Part shown: positions 1 through 8,843 of the stretch, piece after piece
Numbering within the stretch: the stretch's first letter is position 1
Layout of the letters: the number at the start of each line of letters is the position of its first letter
Assembly (NCBI RefSeq): GCF_002483235.1
Contig: NZ_DLHN01000024.1
Span: forward strand, 62,001-126,000
From: Pedobacter glucosidilyticus
GTDB taxonomy: Bacteria; Bacteroidota; Bacteroidia; Sphingobacteriales; Sphingobacteriaceae
Reading direction: 5' to 3'
Length of the DNA stretch: 64,000 bases
The notes under the pieces: generated by a model
What the model saw: only the letters and a program-made list of their open reading frames with translations
Databases searched by the model: none
What the model was told of the DNA's origin: nothing
Program-made: the position numbers and the translations under genes

Positions 1-807
1 TTTAGCATATAAGCGTACCAATAAAGGCTGTTTTTTTAAAGCTTTATCCAGATTAACAAAAGGATTGGTTGGATTAAAATCTCTTAACGTTTGTATAGAA
101 AATGGCGTTTCAGGCACCCAATCGACCGTATTGATAACAGAAAAAGCCCAGCCACCATAATTTATTGCTTCAAAATCATAAGCATAATATAAATTACCTG
201 GTTTAGGTGGCGCACTACAAAAAGTCTTAAATTGGAAAGCTTTGTTAAGTTTACCCTGCTGTTGTAAATAATGTAAATGAGAACGCAACAAATAAGACAA
301 AGCAGCGCCTTGGCTATGCCCCATAATCAAAATTTGATGTTTCCCTACTTTATCTAAAGAATCTAGTTTTGGTAAAATATCTCTTTGTAAATAAGCCAAA
401 CCTAGCAACCAACCTACATGAACTTTGGCTTCTTCGCTTTTAGCTAATTGATAATTAAAAGTAAAGCTATTTTCTAATTTTATACTTCCTGTAGCGGGTA
501 CCATAGCGGCGTAGAAATTTTCCATCCAGCTAGGTAAATCAGCAGTTGTACCTCTTATACTAATCACAGCAGTTGTGGCATCTTCCCATAACTCCCATCT
601 ATTTAAAAGCCCCACTTCTTTAGAGCGATACGATTTTTTAAACCGTGTTGATGCCGGGGTTTTATCCCCCGGAATAATAGTATCTATATGTCCTCTGGAA
701 ACGCTTAACATTTCCAAATATTCATCAACCATGAAACCTGGTTTTAACTGCGCAAAAGAAGAAAATCCGAAAAGGATAAAAAAAACAAGCGTAAATATAT
801 TTTTCAT
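1..807 (-). CDS. Lipase family protein (class 3-like), 3' end missing
   Basis: An open frame on the minus strand starts with ATG at 807 and runs off the left edge, so 269 codons are visible and the C-terminus is missing. The N-terminus is a signal peptide ending near FSSFAQ, so the enzyme is exported. The middle contains the nucleophile elbow GHSQG preceded by hydrophobic ILIM, the arrangement of alpha/beta-hydrolase lipases; the following AYDYEAINYGGW and VPETPF stretch fits class 3 lipases, which hydrolyse acylglycerols or other esters. The catalytic Asp and His cannot be confirmed because the end is cut. It lies 49 bp downstream of the Smr gene on the same strand and may be co-transcribed with it. 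Esterase of another specificity is possible. Confidence 0.72.
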   Translation of the reverse strand, partial: MKNIFTLVFFILFGFSSFAQLKPGFMVDEYLEMLSVSRGHIDTIIPGDKTPASTRFKKSYRSKEVGLLNRWELWEDATTAVISIRGTTADLPSWMENFYAAMVPATGSIKLENSFTFNYQLAKSEEAKVHVGWLLGLAYLQRDILPKLDSLDKVGKHQILIMGHSQGAALSYLLRSHLHYLQQQGKLNKAFQFKTFCSAPPKPGNLYYAYDFEAINYGGWAFSVINTVDWVPETPFSIQTLRDFNPTNPFVNLDKALKKQPLLVRLYAK

Positions 808-856
808 CTTTAAATGTTTAACTCAAAATACGTATAACCCTATTATTTGGTTTATT

Positions 857-1804
857 TTATTTAAAAATAACTTGAGTAGCACCATAGCCAAACTTTTCCC
901 TTTGAGCATCCATAAAGGTTTTTACTTGCGGATGCTTACTTACCGTTTTGTGAATAAAATCTCTTAAAACACCGTTGCCTACCCCATGGATAAAAATCAT
1001 TTGAGGATATTTATGTGCTATTGCAGCATCTAAACTCTTTGTAAAGATGTCTTGTTGAATGGTTAAAATCTCGTTTTTATTTAAAAACTGATGGTCGTCT
1101 CTCAACTTTTCTATATGCAAGTCAAGTTCTTTGGCTGGCCTTTCTAAGGCTATTTTTTCTGTGCTAGGTTTAAAAAAGCTTTCTTTTAATTTGTTAACAT
1201 CTATTTTAAGCTCGTCTTCATCAATCCTTAACAACCAACCATTTTGCTTTATTTGTGGCACATTTACTTTAGCGCCAGAAAAATCCTTAGCCTTAAATTT
1301 AAAACTCGTGTTTAAAGGCTCCAAAGATTTAACATCCAGCGTAGCGTAAGTTAAAACTTGAATATGTAAAGTAGGCCAAATATCTAATTCTGGCAAAGCT
1401 GCGGCATAAACTTTTTTATTTTGATGAGATTCTATCAAACCTGCAAACTCGCCTTTTATTTTATTATTTTTATCTGTTTGTATAGCCACTAAAAGCTGAA
1501 AAGAAGTTTCATTGATAACATAAAAATGCACTATAGAACCTTTATTAGCATCCGGGATAACCGCTAAATGAATACCTCTTTTAACAAAATTATCCACCAC
1601 AGTTTGCTGAGTCGCATTGCTAGTTAAATCTTCAACATCTTGATACTGACGCCCATGAACACGGGTGATATGTGTAACTAAAACAGGAATCTCAAAATCA
1701 TCTTCGCCTGTTACACCTACCAACTGCTCATCAATAATTTTGGTGATATAACCTTCTCTATTTTCATCAACAAATCTTACAAATTCGCCCAGCTTAAAAT
1801 TCAT
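857..1804 (-). CDS. DUF2027 / Smr domain protein
   Basis: A 315-residue protein with ATG start. The N-terminal third (about 1-65) is a small beta domain (GEFVRFVDENREGYI) as in DUF2027 proteins, the middle is unassigned beta-rich sequence, and the last about 80 residues are an Smr domain: LDLHIEKL, then IFIHGVGNGVLRDFIHKTV and a terminal GYGATQVIFK. Smr domains of MutS2 and relatives bind or nick nucleic acids; the family LDxH element is present as LDLH. No MutS ATPase part is present, so this is a stand-alone Smr protein. Its exact role in Bacteroidota is not known to me. The domain calls are firm, the function is inference. Confidence 0.85.
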   Translation of the reverse strand: MNFKLGEFVRFVDENREGYITKIIDEQLVGVTGEDDFEIPVLVTHITRVHGRQYQDVEDLTSNATQQTVVDNFVKRGIHLAVIPDANKGSIVHFYVINETSFQLLVAIQTDKNNKIKGEFAGLIESHQNKKVYAAALPELDIWPTLHIQVLTYATLDVKSLEPLNTSFKFKAKDFSGAKVNVPQIKQNGWLLRIDEDELKIDVNKLKESFFKPSTEKIALERPAKELDLHIEKLRDDHQFLNKNEILTIQQDIFTKSLDAAIAHKYPQMIFIHGVGNGVLRDFIHKTVSKHPQVKTFMDAQREKFGYGATQVIFK

Positions 1805-1871
1805 CTTTTCTAATTTTTGTACAATATAAGTTTAATATCTGCCTAAAGAACAGGTTTGGTACAAAAATAGC

Positions 1872-2750
1872 ATGATTACAGAAAAACATCACGCTATGAA
1901 AAACGAACAAACATTACCAGCACAGGAACAAGACCAGCAACCAGGTATTGAATCGGAAATGAATCCGAAACCAGAATTTGAGAGTATTATACAAACCGGA
2001 AAACGTTTAAATGGAAAAGTTGCTATTATAACCGGTGGAGATAGTGGTATAGGACGAGCAGTTGCCGTTGCCTACGCTAAAGAAGGCGCCCATGTAGTTA
2101 TTTCCTTCTTAAATGAATTTGATGATGCAGAACTCACCAAAAAAGAAGTTGAAGAATATGGTACCGCCTGTTTATTAATTGCAGGCGATATTTCTGAAGA
2201 AAAACACTGTCAATTGATTATTGATAAAACCATAGAAAAATTTGGTAAAATTGATATTTTGGTGAATAATGCTGCTGTACAATTCCCGCAAGAAAGTATC
2301 GAGGATATAAGCTCATCGCAACTAGAACAAACTTTCAGAACCAATATTTTCTCTCAATTTTATATTGTAAAAGCGGCACTAGCCCATCTTAAAGAAGGCT
2401 CTTCTATCATCAATACAGCATCAGTAACGGCTTATAAAGGTAATCCGCAATTATTAGATTATTCCTCAACAAAAGGTGCTATTGTAGCTTTTACCCGCTC
2501 GTTATCTATGTCTTTAGTAGAAAAAGGAATTCGTGTGAATGGTGTAGCACCAGGTCCCATTTGGACACCTTTAATCCCAGCAACATTTGATGCCGAAAAG
2601 GTTTCTAAATTTGGCTCGAATGTGCCTATGAAACGTCCGGGGCAACCCAATGAAGTAGCTTATTGCTATGTTTTTTTAGCTTCTGATGAATCATCTTATA
2701 TCTCTGGACAAATGATGCATCCAAATGGTGGTGAAGTAGTAAATGGCTAA
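1872..2750 (+). CDS. SDR family NAD(P)-dependent oxidoreductase
   Basis: A 292-residue short-chain dehydrogenase. The first about 45 residues are a polar extension rich in Gln and Glu, typical of the YghA/YhdF-like branch. Then comes the Rossmann fold with cofactor glycine motif TGGDSGIGRAVA, the NNAA structural motif, the catalytic Ser (INTASVTAY) and the Tyr-x3-Lys pair in DYSSTKGA, and the PG motif in VAPGPIWTPL. The family oxidises or reduces alcohols, sugars or aldehydes with NAD(P); the substrate cannot be read. A second in-frame ATG at 1896 is an equally possible start. The stop overlaps the start of the next gene, suggesting coupled translation. Confidence 0.88.
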   Translation: MITEKHHAMKNEQTLPAQEQDQQPGIESEMNPKPEFESIIQTGKRLNGKVAIITGGDSGIGRAVAVAYAKEGAHVVISFLNEFDDAELTKKEVEEYGTACLLIAGDISEEKHCQLIIDKTIEKFGKIDILVNNAAVQFPQESIEDISSSQLEQTFRTNIFSQFYIVKAALAHLKEGSSIINTASVTAYKGNPQLLDYSSTKGAIVAFTRSLSMSLVEKGIRVNGVAPGPIWTPLIPATFDAEKVSKFGSNVPMKRPGQPNEVAYCYVFLASDESSYISGQMMHPNGGEVVNG

Positions 2751-3384
2751 TATGGAAAATCACAAAGAAATTATACCTAAACAACAAAAAGGTATAGCCA
2801 CTGACATTAAAGAAAGTATTACTTTATCTGGTTTAGAAGAAGCTATTCAGTTTTATGATGTAGCTGTAAATCGCTTAAAAGATGTAAACCACTGGCATTT
2901 AGTTACCCAACATCTAGAAACTAAGTTTACTTTACGTGATAAAAACGGCATTGAAGTAAAGCGTCAAGTTACTTTAGGCGATTATTTTCAAATTAACATC
3001 CCTTTCCCTGGTTTAGACAGAGGAAAGGGTTATGATTGGGTACAGGTAAAAGAAATAAAAGAAGAAAATAACCAGCAGCAAGATGAACAAATATTTTCTA
3101 TGCTGGTAAAGCCTGCTCACCCTCCTTTTGATACAGAAACTGCTCATTTTTTTGATGCCGAGGCAAGTTCTACCTTTTCTGTACTGCGTAAAGGCACTAA
3201 AATTACCGCTTTGGTACATGGTAGAAATGAAACACCCAATACGTTTGTACATAGTTTAGCAGGAAAAATCAGAAACATATTGGTTGCTTTAGCCTCTTTT
3301 TTGGGTTTTTCTTACTTCCAATGGAAATCTTTAGTTAAAGGCTTATTAGCTGATAATGAGCAAGTAAGCATACCTCATAAGTAA
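2743..3384 (+). CDS. Conserved hypothetical protein coupled to the SDR gene
   Basis: A 213-residue protein I do not recognise. Two ATGs compete: 2743, which overlaps the SDR stop by 8 nt, and 2752, just after it; either implies translational coupling. The body is soluble and mixed alpha/beta with few Cys. Notable stretches are NHWHLVTQHLETKFTL, the beta-rich GDYFQINIPFPGLDRGKGYDWVQVKEI and a late hydrophobic helix RNILVALASFLGFSYFQW (about residues 175-195), which could be a membrane anchor or an amphipathic hairpin. No catalytic motif is evident. The tight link suggests a shared role with the dehydrogenase, but nothing in the protein states what it is. Confidence 0.75.
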   Translation: MANMENHKEIIPKQQKGIATDIKESITLSGLEEAIQFYDVAVNRLKDVNHWHLVTQHLETKFTLRDKNGIEVKRQVTLGDYFQINIPFPGLDRGKGYDWVQVKEIKEENNQQQDEQIFSMLVKPAHPPFDTETAHFFDAEASSTFSVLRKGTKITALVHGRNETPNTFVHSLAGKIRNILVALASFLGFSYFQWKSLVKGLLADNEQVSIPHK

Positions 3385-3498
3385 CAACATCGTCATCAAA
3401 AGCAACAATCCCAGAAATTATAAGCACCTTTGTAAAAATTTAAAAAGAAGGTTTGCCTATTTTGATATCAATAATGGGATTTTGCCTTAACCCCATTT

Positions 3499-4794
3499 AT
3501 GATTTCATTTGATGAATTGGATTTAATAAATCCGATAAAAAAAGCCTTACAAACAGAAGGCTATACCAAACCCACTCCTATTCAGGCACAAGCAATTCCA
3601 TTAGTTTTAGACGGAAATGATTTATTAGGTTGCGCACAAACAGGTACAGGTAAAACTGCCGCCTTTGCCATACCTATTATCCAATTGTTGCATAACTCAT
3701 CGCACCAACAAGCTAAAGGTATAAGAGCTATTAGAGCTTTAATTGTAACTCCAACCAGAGAATTGGCTATACAAATTGCAGATAGCTTTGCTGCTTATGG
3801 TAAAAATACGCCTTTAAAATACGCTGTTATTTTTGGCGGTGTTGGGCAAAAAGCACAAACGGATGCTTTAGCTAAAGGTGTAGATATCTTAATTGCTACC
3901 CCAGGTAGGTTGTTAGATTTGATGAATCAGCGCTATATCAGCCTAAAAAGCATTAGTTTATTTGTTTTAGACGAGGCAGACCGTATGCTAGATATGGGCT
4001 TTATTCATGATGTTAAAAAGCTGATAGCAGCTTTACCGGTAAAAAGGCAATCTTTATTTTTCTCTGCTACCATGCCTCCTGTTATTCAGAAACTAGCATC
4101 AGAAATATTAAAAGACCCAGTAAAAGTTGAAGTAACGCCAGAATCTTCTACCGCAGATACCATTAACCAGTTTGTGTATATGGTAGATCGGGATAACAAA
4201 AATAAATTGTTAATCCATATCTTAGAAGATAAAAACATTAAAACCGCTTTGGTATTTACCAAAACCAAACATGGGGCAGATAAAGTAGTAAAAATGCTGC
4301 TTAACCATGGTATTAAAGCTGCTGCCATACATGGTAATAAATCTCAAAATGCCAGACAAAGGGCTTTAGAAGAATTTAAATCTCACAAAATAAGAGTACT
4401 AGTGGCTACAGATATTGCTGCAAGAGGTATAGATGTGGATGATTTAGCTTATGTGGTCAATTACGAAATCCCGAATATCCCAGAAACTTATGTACACCGT
4501 ATAGGTAGAACAGGTAGAGCCGGAGCAAACGGTACAGCTTTTTCTTTTTGTGAAATAGATGAAAAAGAGTTTTTACAGGATATCCAAAAAATTATAGGGA
4601 AAACCATTCCTAAAGCAGAAGAAAACCCCTTCCCGATGACTAAGTTTACTGCTACACCAAGTGCTAAAAAAAGTGGTAAATCTGGAAGAAGTAACGTATC
4701 TACTTCACATAAGTCTGCACAAGGAAATGTTAAAAATCATGCTGCTCCAACTGCTAAAAAGAAGTTCTTTAGAAAAAGAAAAGAAACCAATTAG
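3499..4794 (+). CDS. rhlE: DEAD-box ATP-dependent RNA helicase, RhlE-like
   Basis: A 431-residue helicase carrying the full motif set in order: Q motif ([10 protein letters not shown]), motif I AQTGTGKT, Ia PTRELA, GG, Ib TPGR, II DEAD, III SAT, IV-V ([18 protein letters not shown]) and [12 protein letters not shown]. The C-terminus after about residue 375 is a short basic tail rich in Lys and Ser ending in [12 protein letters not shown], as in RhlE-type helicases that unwind structured RNA in ribosome assembly or decay. The protein is cytoplasmic. The gene stands alone between two unrelated genes. The helicase call is certain; the RhlE subgroup is inferred from length and tail. Confidence 0.92.
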   Translation: MISFDELDLINPIKKALQTEGYTKPTPIQAQAIPLVLDGNDLLGCAQTGTGKTAAFAIPIIQLLHNSSHQQAKGIRAIRALIVTPTRELAIQIADSFAAYGKNTPLKYAVIFGGVGQKAQTDALAKGVDILIATPGRLLDLMNQRYISLKSISLFVLDEADRMLDMGFIHDVKKLIAALPVKRQSLFFSATMPPVIQKLASEILKDPVKVEVTPESSTADTINQFVYMVDRDNKNKLLIHILEDKNIKTALVFTKTKHGADKVVKMLLNHGIKAAAIHGNKSQNARQRALEEFKSHKIRVLVATDIAARGIDVDDLAYVVNYEIPNIPETYVHRIGRTGRAGANGTAFSFCEIDEKEFLQDIQKIIGKTIPKAEENPFPMTKFTATPSAKKSGKSGRSNVSTSHKSAQGNVKNHAAPTAKKKFFRKRKETN

Positions 4795-4849
4795 TTAAGT
4801 CTGCATTTTTTGGCAAAATTATAGCTGTAAGTTTTTATAAACACTGGCT

Positions 4850-5044
4850 ATGAACCCAACAACAGAAACTTTGATGACCGCTATTGAAGAAAATACCGGT
4901 CATCCTTTAGAGTATTGGATAGAAACTATTAGAAAAAGTGGTAAACCAGATTGTGAGGAAATCATTAACTTCTTAATCACGAAACATCAGTTAAACCCTC
5001 TATTGGCCGAATTGATAGCTCAAAAAGCAAAAGGGAACTCATAA
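4850..5044 (+). CDS. Small DUF4287-like protein
   Basis: A 64-residue cytoplasmic protein. The pattern IEENTGHPLEYWIETIRKSG followed by a conserved-looking ITKHQLNPLLAELIA helix matches the DUF4287 fold seen alone or as the N-terminus of longer DUF4287/DUF5655 proteins. Here only the single domain is present. It lies 55 nt after the helicase stop and may share its transcript. No enzymatic residues are visible; a nucleic-acid or protein binding role would be a guess. Confidence 0.7.
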   Translation: MNPTTETLMTAIEENTGHPLEYWIETIRKSGKPDCEEIINFLITKHQLNPLLAELIAQKAKGNS

Positions 5045-5123
5045 TTTATCCCATATTTCTTACTCATTAAAACAATAGGCTTTTCGGTGTTGTATTTAGA
5101 CTATAAATAAACAAAGAAAAGCT

Positions 5124-5131
5124 TATTTTTG
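5124..5131 (+). promoter_or_regulatory. -7 box of lysS promoter (TATTTTTG)
   Basis: Exact match to the Bacteroidota -7 consensus TAnnTTTG, 18 nt before the lysS ATG. A TTG at 5090-5092 is too far upstream for a normal -33 element. The box covers the alternative TTG start at 5129, which argues that translation begins at the ATG at 5150. Confidence 0.6.
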
Positions 5132-5149
5132 TCCGAAATTTTCAAATTA

Positions 5150-6868
5150 ATGAGTATACTTTCAGAACAGGAAATACAAAGACGCCAGTCTTTACAAGAA
5201 CTAAGAAATTTAGGTATCAATCCCTATCCTGCAGAGGCATTTGAGATTAATGCAAATGCTTTAGATATTACTTCAAATTACGAAAGAGATAAAACTTCTT
5301 ATAAAAATATCAGCTTAGCTGGCAGAATCATGACCCGTAGAATTATGGGAAACGCTTCTTTTGTAGAATTACAAGATGCTACAGGCCGAATTCAAGCTTA
5401 CATCAGAAGAGATGATATTTGCCCCGGAGAAGATAAAACCTTATACAATACCGTATTTAAAAAGCTTTTAGATATTGGTGATTATATTGGTGTTAATGGT
5501 TTTGTTTTTACTACACAAACCGGAGAAATTTCTATACATGTAACAGAATTTAAGGTTTTAAGTAAATCTTTAAAACCATTGCCTATTGTTAAACGCGATG
5601 ATGATGGCCATGTTTATGATGGCTTTACCGACCCTGAGATGCGTTACCGTATGCGTTATGTGGATTTAACGGTTAACCCGGAGTTTAAAGAAATTTTCAA
5701 AACACGTTCTAAAGTCATCAGTACCATGCGTAATTATTTTGATTCGCAAGGTTGGATGGAAGTAGAAACACCTATTTTACAGGCCATACATGGTGGTGCC
5801 GCTGCAAGACCATTTAACACTTACCACAATACTTTAGACATGCCGCTTTTCTTACGTATTGCTAACGAGCTTTACCTAAAAAGGTTAATTGTTGCTGGCT
5901 TTGATGGTGTTTACGAGTTTGGTAAGATGTTCAGAAATGAAGGTATGGACCGTACTCATAACCCAGAGTTCACCTCCATGGAAATTTATGTAGCCTATAA
6001 AGACTATATCTGGATGATGGGCATGGTAGAAGAATGTTTAGAAAAAGTTACCACTGCTATACATGGTAAAACCACCATTAAAGTAGGTCAAGATGAAATT
6101 GATTTTGCTGGCCCTTATGAAAAACTTTCTATGTATGATGCTATTAAGAAATATACAGGTATAGATGTTTCTCAGATGAACGAGCAGCAATTGATAGAAA
6201 CTTGCAAAAGCTTAAATATTGAAGTTGATGCCAGTATGGGTAAAGGTAAATTAGTGGATGCTATTTTTGGCGAAAAAGTAGAACATAACTTAATCCAACC
6301 TACTTTCATTACAGATTACCCTATTGAAATGACGCCTCTAGCTAAAAAACACCGTACTACGGAAGGTTTGGTAGAGCGTTTTGAGTTATTTGTACAAGGT
6401 AAAGAAATTGCTAATGCTTATTCTGAGTTGAACGATGCCATTGATCAAAAAGAGCGTTTTGAAGATCAATTAACTTTAGCCGCTCGTGGTGATGACGAAG
6501 CTATGGCTATGGATGATGACTTCATTAGAGCTTTAGAATATGGTATGCCTCCAACAGCAGGTTTGGGTATTGGTATAGACCGTTTGGTGATGTTAATGAC
6601 CAACCAATCATCTATCCAAGAAGTATTATTTTTCCCGCAAATGCGCCCAGAGAAAAAAGCCAAAGTAACCACCGATGAGGATTTTGTTAAAGCAGGCGTT
6701 CCGGCAGCTTGGGTACAGGTTATCCGTAAAATGGGCATCAATACTGTAGAAGATTTAAAAGCAGCCAACCCTAATAAAGTATTTAATGATTTAGGCGGGA
6801 TGCGTAAAAAGCTAAAACTAGATTTAACCATGCCTCAAAAAGAGGAAGTTATGGAGTGGTTTAAATAA
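5150..6868 (+). CDS. lysS: Lysyl-tRNA synthetase, class II
   Basis: A 572-residue enzyme that charges tRNA-Lys with lysine. The N-terminal OB-fold anticodon-binding domain (about 50-165) contains GRIMTRRIMGNASFVELQD. The catalytic core has class II motif 1 ending in GWMEVETPIL, motif 2 FRNEGMDRTHNPEFTSMEIY and motif 3 GLGIGIDRLVML. It is longer than the usual about 500 residues because of a C-terminal extension after motif 3 (about the last 70 residues, with GINTVEDLKAANPNKVF) that resembles a helix-hairpin-helix-like segment found in Bacteroidota LysS. The start is placed at ATG 5150, not the TTG at 5129, because the promoter box overlaps the TTG. Confidence 0.95.
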   Translation: MSILSEQEIQRRQSLQELRNLGINPYPAEAFEINANALDITSNYERDKTSYKNISLAGRIMTRRIMGNASFVELQDATGRIQAYIRRDDICPGEDKTLYNTVFKKLLDIGDYIGVNGFVFTTQTGEISIHVTEFKVLSKSLKPLPIVKRDDDGHVYDGFTDPEMRYRMRYVDLTVNPEFKEIFKTRSKVISTMRNYFDSQGWMEVETPILQAIHGGAAARPFNTYHNTLDMPLFLRIANELYLKRLIVAGFDGVYEFGKMFRNEGMDRTHNPEFTSMEIYVAYKDYIWMMGMVEECLEKVTTAIHGKTTIKVGQDEIDFAGPYEKLSMYDAIKKYTGIDVSQMNEQQLIETCKSLNIEVDASMGKGKLVDAIFGEKVEHNLIQPTFITDYPIEMTPLAKKHRTTEGLVERFELFVQGKEIANAYSELNDAIDQKERFEDQLTLAARGDDEAMAMDDDFIRALEYGMPPTAGLGIGIDRLVMLMTNQSSIQEVLFFPQMRPEKKAKVTTDEDFVKAGVPAAWVQVIRKMGINTVEDLKAANPNKVFNDLGGMRKKLKLDLTMPQKEEVMEWFK

Positions 6869-6888
6869 GCCAAACTTAACAAAAGCTT

Positions 6889-6926
6889 AAAGGCCGGTTA
6901 ACGATAAGTTATTCGGCCTTTTTTAT
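6889..6926 (+). terminator. Intrinsic terminator of lysS
   Basis: Stem AAGGCCG / CGGCCTT at 6890-6896 and 6914-6920, followed by a T-rich run. It lies 21 nt after the lysS stop and before the next small gene. Confidence 0.75.
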
Positions 6927-6952
6927 TTTAGGAAAAATTAAGATAAAAAATT

Positions 6953-7159
6953 ATGCAAAGCTCAGTTTTAGAAATCACAGAACAGGAATACCTGATTAAA
7001 CTCAACAAACAAGAGTTCGATTTATCTTTTATACATGCACTTTTAAAGAGGATACAATCAGAAAAAGCTTTTTTCTCTAAAATTTGGGACGATGATGATA
7101 TCATCGCTAAAGGCAGGTTTTTAGAAGACCGCGATATAGATCACCTTAGTGAAAAATAA
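6953..7159 (+). CDS. Small hypothetical protein
   Basis: A 68-residue acidic, alpha-helical cytoplasmic protein that I do not recognise (LEITEQEYLIKLNKQEFDL, then a helix and an acidic DDDDII). Its stop at 7159 abuts the stop of the convergent DUF3820 gene with no base between them. It is antitoxin-sized but no toxin gene adjoins it, so that idea has no support. The ATG at 6953 lies just after the lysS terminator, so it probably has its own promoter, although no TAnnTTTG box is visible. Confidence 0.62.
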   Translation: MQSSVLEITEQEYLIKLNKQEFDLSFIHALLKRIQSEKAFFSKIWDDDDIIAKGRFLEDRDIDHLSEK

Positions 7160-7372
7160 TCATCTATTCCTCAAAGGCTTTAATAAATACTCTAAGCCAT
7201 TAATTTTAATCTCGTAAATGGTGGCTAGCTGTTGCCCCAATTTACCAGCTGGCCAACCTTTGCTATACATCCATTCTAGATAACTTACAGGTAAATCGCA
7301 CAAAATGCGATCTTTATATTTACCAAAAGGCATACGCACTTTAACTAAATCTAACAGTATCTCGGGGTTCAT
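7160..7372 (-). CDS. DUF3820 family protein
   Basis: A 70-residue protein that matches the DUF3820 pattern throughout: MPFGKYKDRILCDLPVSYLEW, the WPAGKLGQQLA segment and the closing YEIKINGLEYLLKPL. Proteins of this family are short, soluble and widespread; some resemble a nucleic-acid binding fold related to exonuclease-associated domains, and one Pseudomonas member was described as a quorum-sensing-regulated factor. No enzymatic role can be read here. It is convergent with the 68-residue gene and stops directly beside it. Confidence 0.85.
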   Translation of the reverse strand: MNPEILLDLVKVRMPFGKYKDRILCDLPVSYLEWMYSKGWPAGKLGQQLATIYEIKINGLEYLLKPLRNR

Positions 7373-7416
7373 AGCTCAAATTAAGCAATTTAATACCGAA
7401 CATGAGGAATAGATTT

Positions 7417-7424
7417 TACCTTTG
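7417..7424 (+). promoter_or_regulatory. -7 box TACCTTTG of methyltransferase gene
   Basis: Exact TAnnTTTG match that ends only 5 nt before the ATG at 7430. Transcription would start at or within a few nt of the start codon. No TTTG is seen at the usual -33 distance. Confidence 0.6.
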
Positions 7425-7429
7425 TGCTT

Positions 7430-8122
7430 ATGAATGATGTTTATGGCGATTTTTTGAAAGATTACCTCGCTAAAGGAAAAACTTCTACCATTTGGTTACA
7501 CAACAATTACGCCGAGGCAGAAGAAATGCCTGCCGAAGTTTTCTTCCGTAAAGCCTATGAAATTACCGATTTAGAAGCTTTCGCCCTTAGGCAATGCAAA
7601 GGTAAAGTGCTGGATGTTGGCGCAGGTGCTGGCGCTATATCCCTTATTTTACAAAAACGAGGTTTTGATGTTACAGCTTTAGAAATATCACCCGGTGCAG
7701 TAGAGGTAATGCAAAAAAGAGGCGTTCAAAAAATCATCAATACCAATATTTTTGATTATCAGGATGAGCAATATGATACTTTATTGTTAATGATGAATGG
7801 TATTGGTTTTTGCCAATATCTGGATGAGATTGAGCGATTTTTACATCATGCTAAAAAACTATTAAAACCAAATGGACAAATTTTGTTTGATTCATCAGAT
7901 GTTTTGTATCTGTACGAAAGTAAAAAATACGAAGACGACGGTTATTACGGCGAGATTGACTACCAATACGAGTACAAAGGCAAAAAGGGAGATTGGTTTA
8001 CCTGGATTTACGTTGCCCGAGATGTAATGGAAGAAATTGCTACCAAATGCGGCTACCAAATGGAAGTTTTATTTGACGATGGTAGCGACCAGTATTTAGC
8101 AAGGTTGAGTTTAAAATCATGA
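7430..8122 (+). CDS. Class I SAM-dependent methyltransferase
   Basis: A 230-residue methyltransferase. The SAM-binding motif I is VLDVGAGAGAISL, followed by the acidic loop ALEISPGAVEVM, then the DTLLLMMNGIGFCQYLDEI region and LLKPNGQILFDSSD, the typical motif IV/VI layout of class I enzymes. The acceptor is unknown. The GTG at 7424 is an alternative in-frame start but is part of the promoter box, so the ATG at 7430 is chosen. The gene appears monocistronic. No key motif is missing. Confidence 0.85.
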   Translation: MNDVYGDFLKDYLAKGKTSTIWLHNNYAEAEEMPAEVFFRKAYEITDLEAFALRQCKGKVLDVGAGAGAISLILQKRGFDVTALEISPGAVEVMQKRGVQKIINTNIFDYQDEQYDTLLLMMNGIGFCQYLDEIERFLHHAKKLLKPNGQILFDSSDVLYLYESKKYEDDGYYGEIDYQYEYKGKKGDWFTWIYVARDVMEEIATKCGYQMEVLFDDGSDQYLARLSLKS

Positions 8123-8219
8123 TAATTTATATTTTTAAAGAACAAAAAAGCAAGTCTAAATGTTAAAGACTTTATATTAAACATTTAGTTTAAAAGAAAA
8201 AATACTCAAAACATAAAAA

Positions 8220-8693
8220 ATGGCAAAGGCATCAATTTCTGTAATTCAAGCGCTGCTGAAAACGGTTGAAAACCTAGAAAAAGGCGCTGCATACCAGTGG
8301 GGACACATGGGGAGCTGCAACTGTGGTAATTTGGCTCAAGTAATTACCAATAGAGACAAAGCCGAAATTCATAAATCTGCAATGCGTAGCAGACATGGCG
8401 ACTGGAACGAACAGCTCATAGACTATTGCCCTACCAGTGGCTTACCCATAGACCATATTATTGATGAAATGGTGGCTTTTGGCTTTACCAGATCAGATTT
8501 AGCACATCTAGAAAAATTATCAGACCCAAAAATCTTACGTCAGTTACCAGCAGATAGAAAATATTTGAAGCACAACCAAAAAGCAGATGTTATTTTCTAT
8601 CTAAAAACTTGGGTAAAAGTTTTAGAAAACGAACTTATTGATACGATCAGCTTAGAGGATGTAAAAGGAGAAAAAGAGTTGGTTAGGGTTTAA
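8220..8693 (+). CDS. Conserved hypothetical protein
   Basis: A 157-residue soluble protein without signal peptide. The N-terminal half contains YQWGHMGSCNCGNLAQVIT, in which a CxC pair might bind metal; the C-terminal half is alpha-helical (ADVIFYLKTWVKVLENELID). I do not recognise a named family. It stands alone: the preceding methyltransferase ends 97 nt upstream and a hairpin follows. The ATG at 8220 sits in an A-rich context typical of Bacteroidota starts. Confidence 0.7.
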   Translation: MAKASISVIQALLKTVENLEKGAAYQWGHMGSCNCGNLAQVITNRDKAEIHKSAMRSRHGDWNEQLIDYCPTSGLPIDHIIDEMVAFGFTRSDLAHLEKLSDPKILRQLPADRKYLKHNQKADVIFYLKTWVKVLENELIDTISLEDVKGEKELVRV

Positions 8694-8758
8694 AAACAAA
8701 CATCATAAAGCTTATCGATAAGTCATCTAGAGCAAACATGAAACTTAAGTTTATGTAT

Positions 8759-8774
8759 GGGACGTTTGCGTCCC
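8759..8774 (+). repeat. Small perfect hairpin GGGACG-TTTG-CGTCCC
   Basis: A 6-bp GC-rich perfect stem with a 4-nt loop between a plus-strand and a minus-strand gene. It could be a weak terminator for the 8220 gene, but the T-tract that follows is interrupted. It also lies inside a 13-codon ORF (MKLKFMYGTFASR) that I do not call as a gene. Confidence 0.45.
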
Positions 8775-8843
8775 GTTAAATTTTAATGAATATTAAAAGT
8801 CTCTACCTTATTTGATGTAAAAATCTCTGGCAATTTAGAATGT

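Noticed and set aside
575..967. Plus-strand ORF of 130 codons overlapping the lipase and Smr genes
   Set aside because: It lies opposite two convincing minus-strand genes and its product has no domain; it is the shadow of the lipase 5' end and the Smr 3' end.
6953..7372. Toxin-antitoxin pair formed by the 68- and 70-residue genes
   Set aside because: They are convergent rather than in one operon, and the 70-residue protein belongs to DUF3820, not to a toxin family.
8737..8781. ORF of 13 codons (MKLKFMYGTFASR) containing the hairpin
   Set aside because: Far too short, no ribosome binding site, and it is explained by the hairpin sequence.
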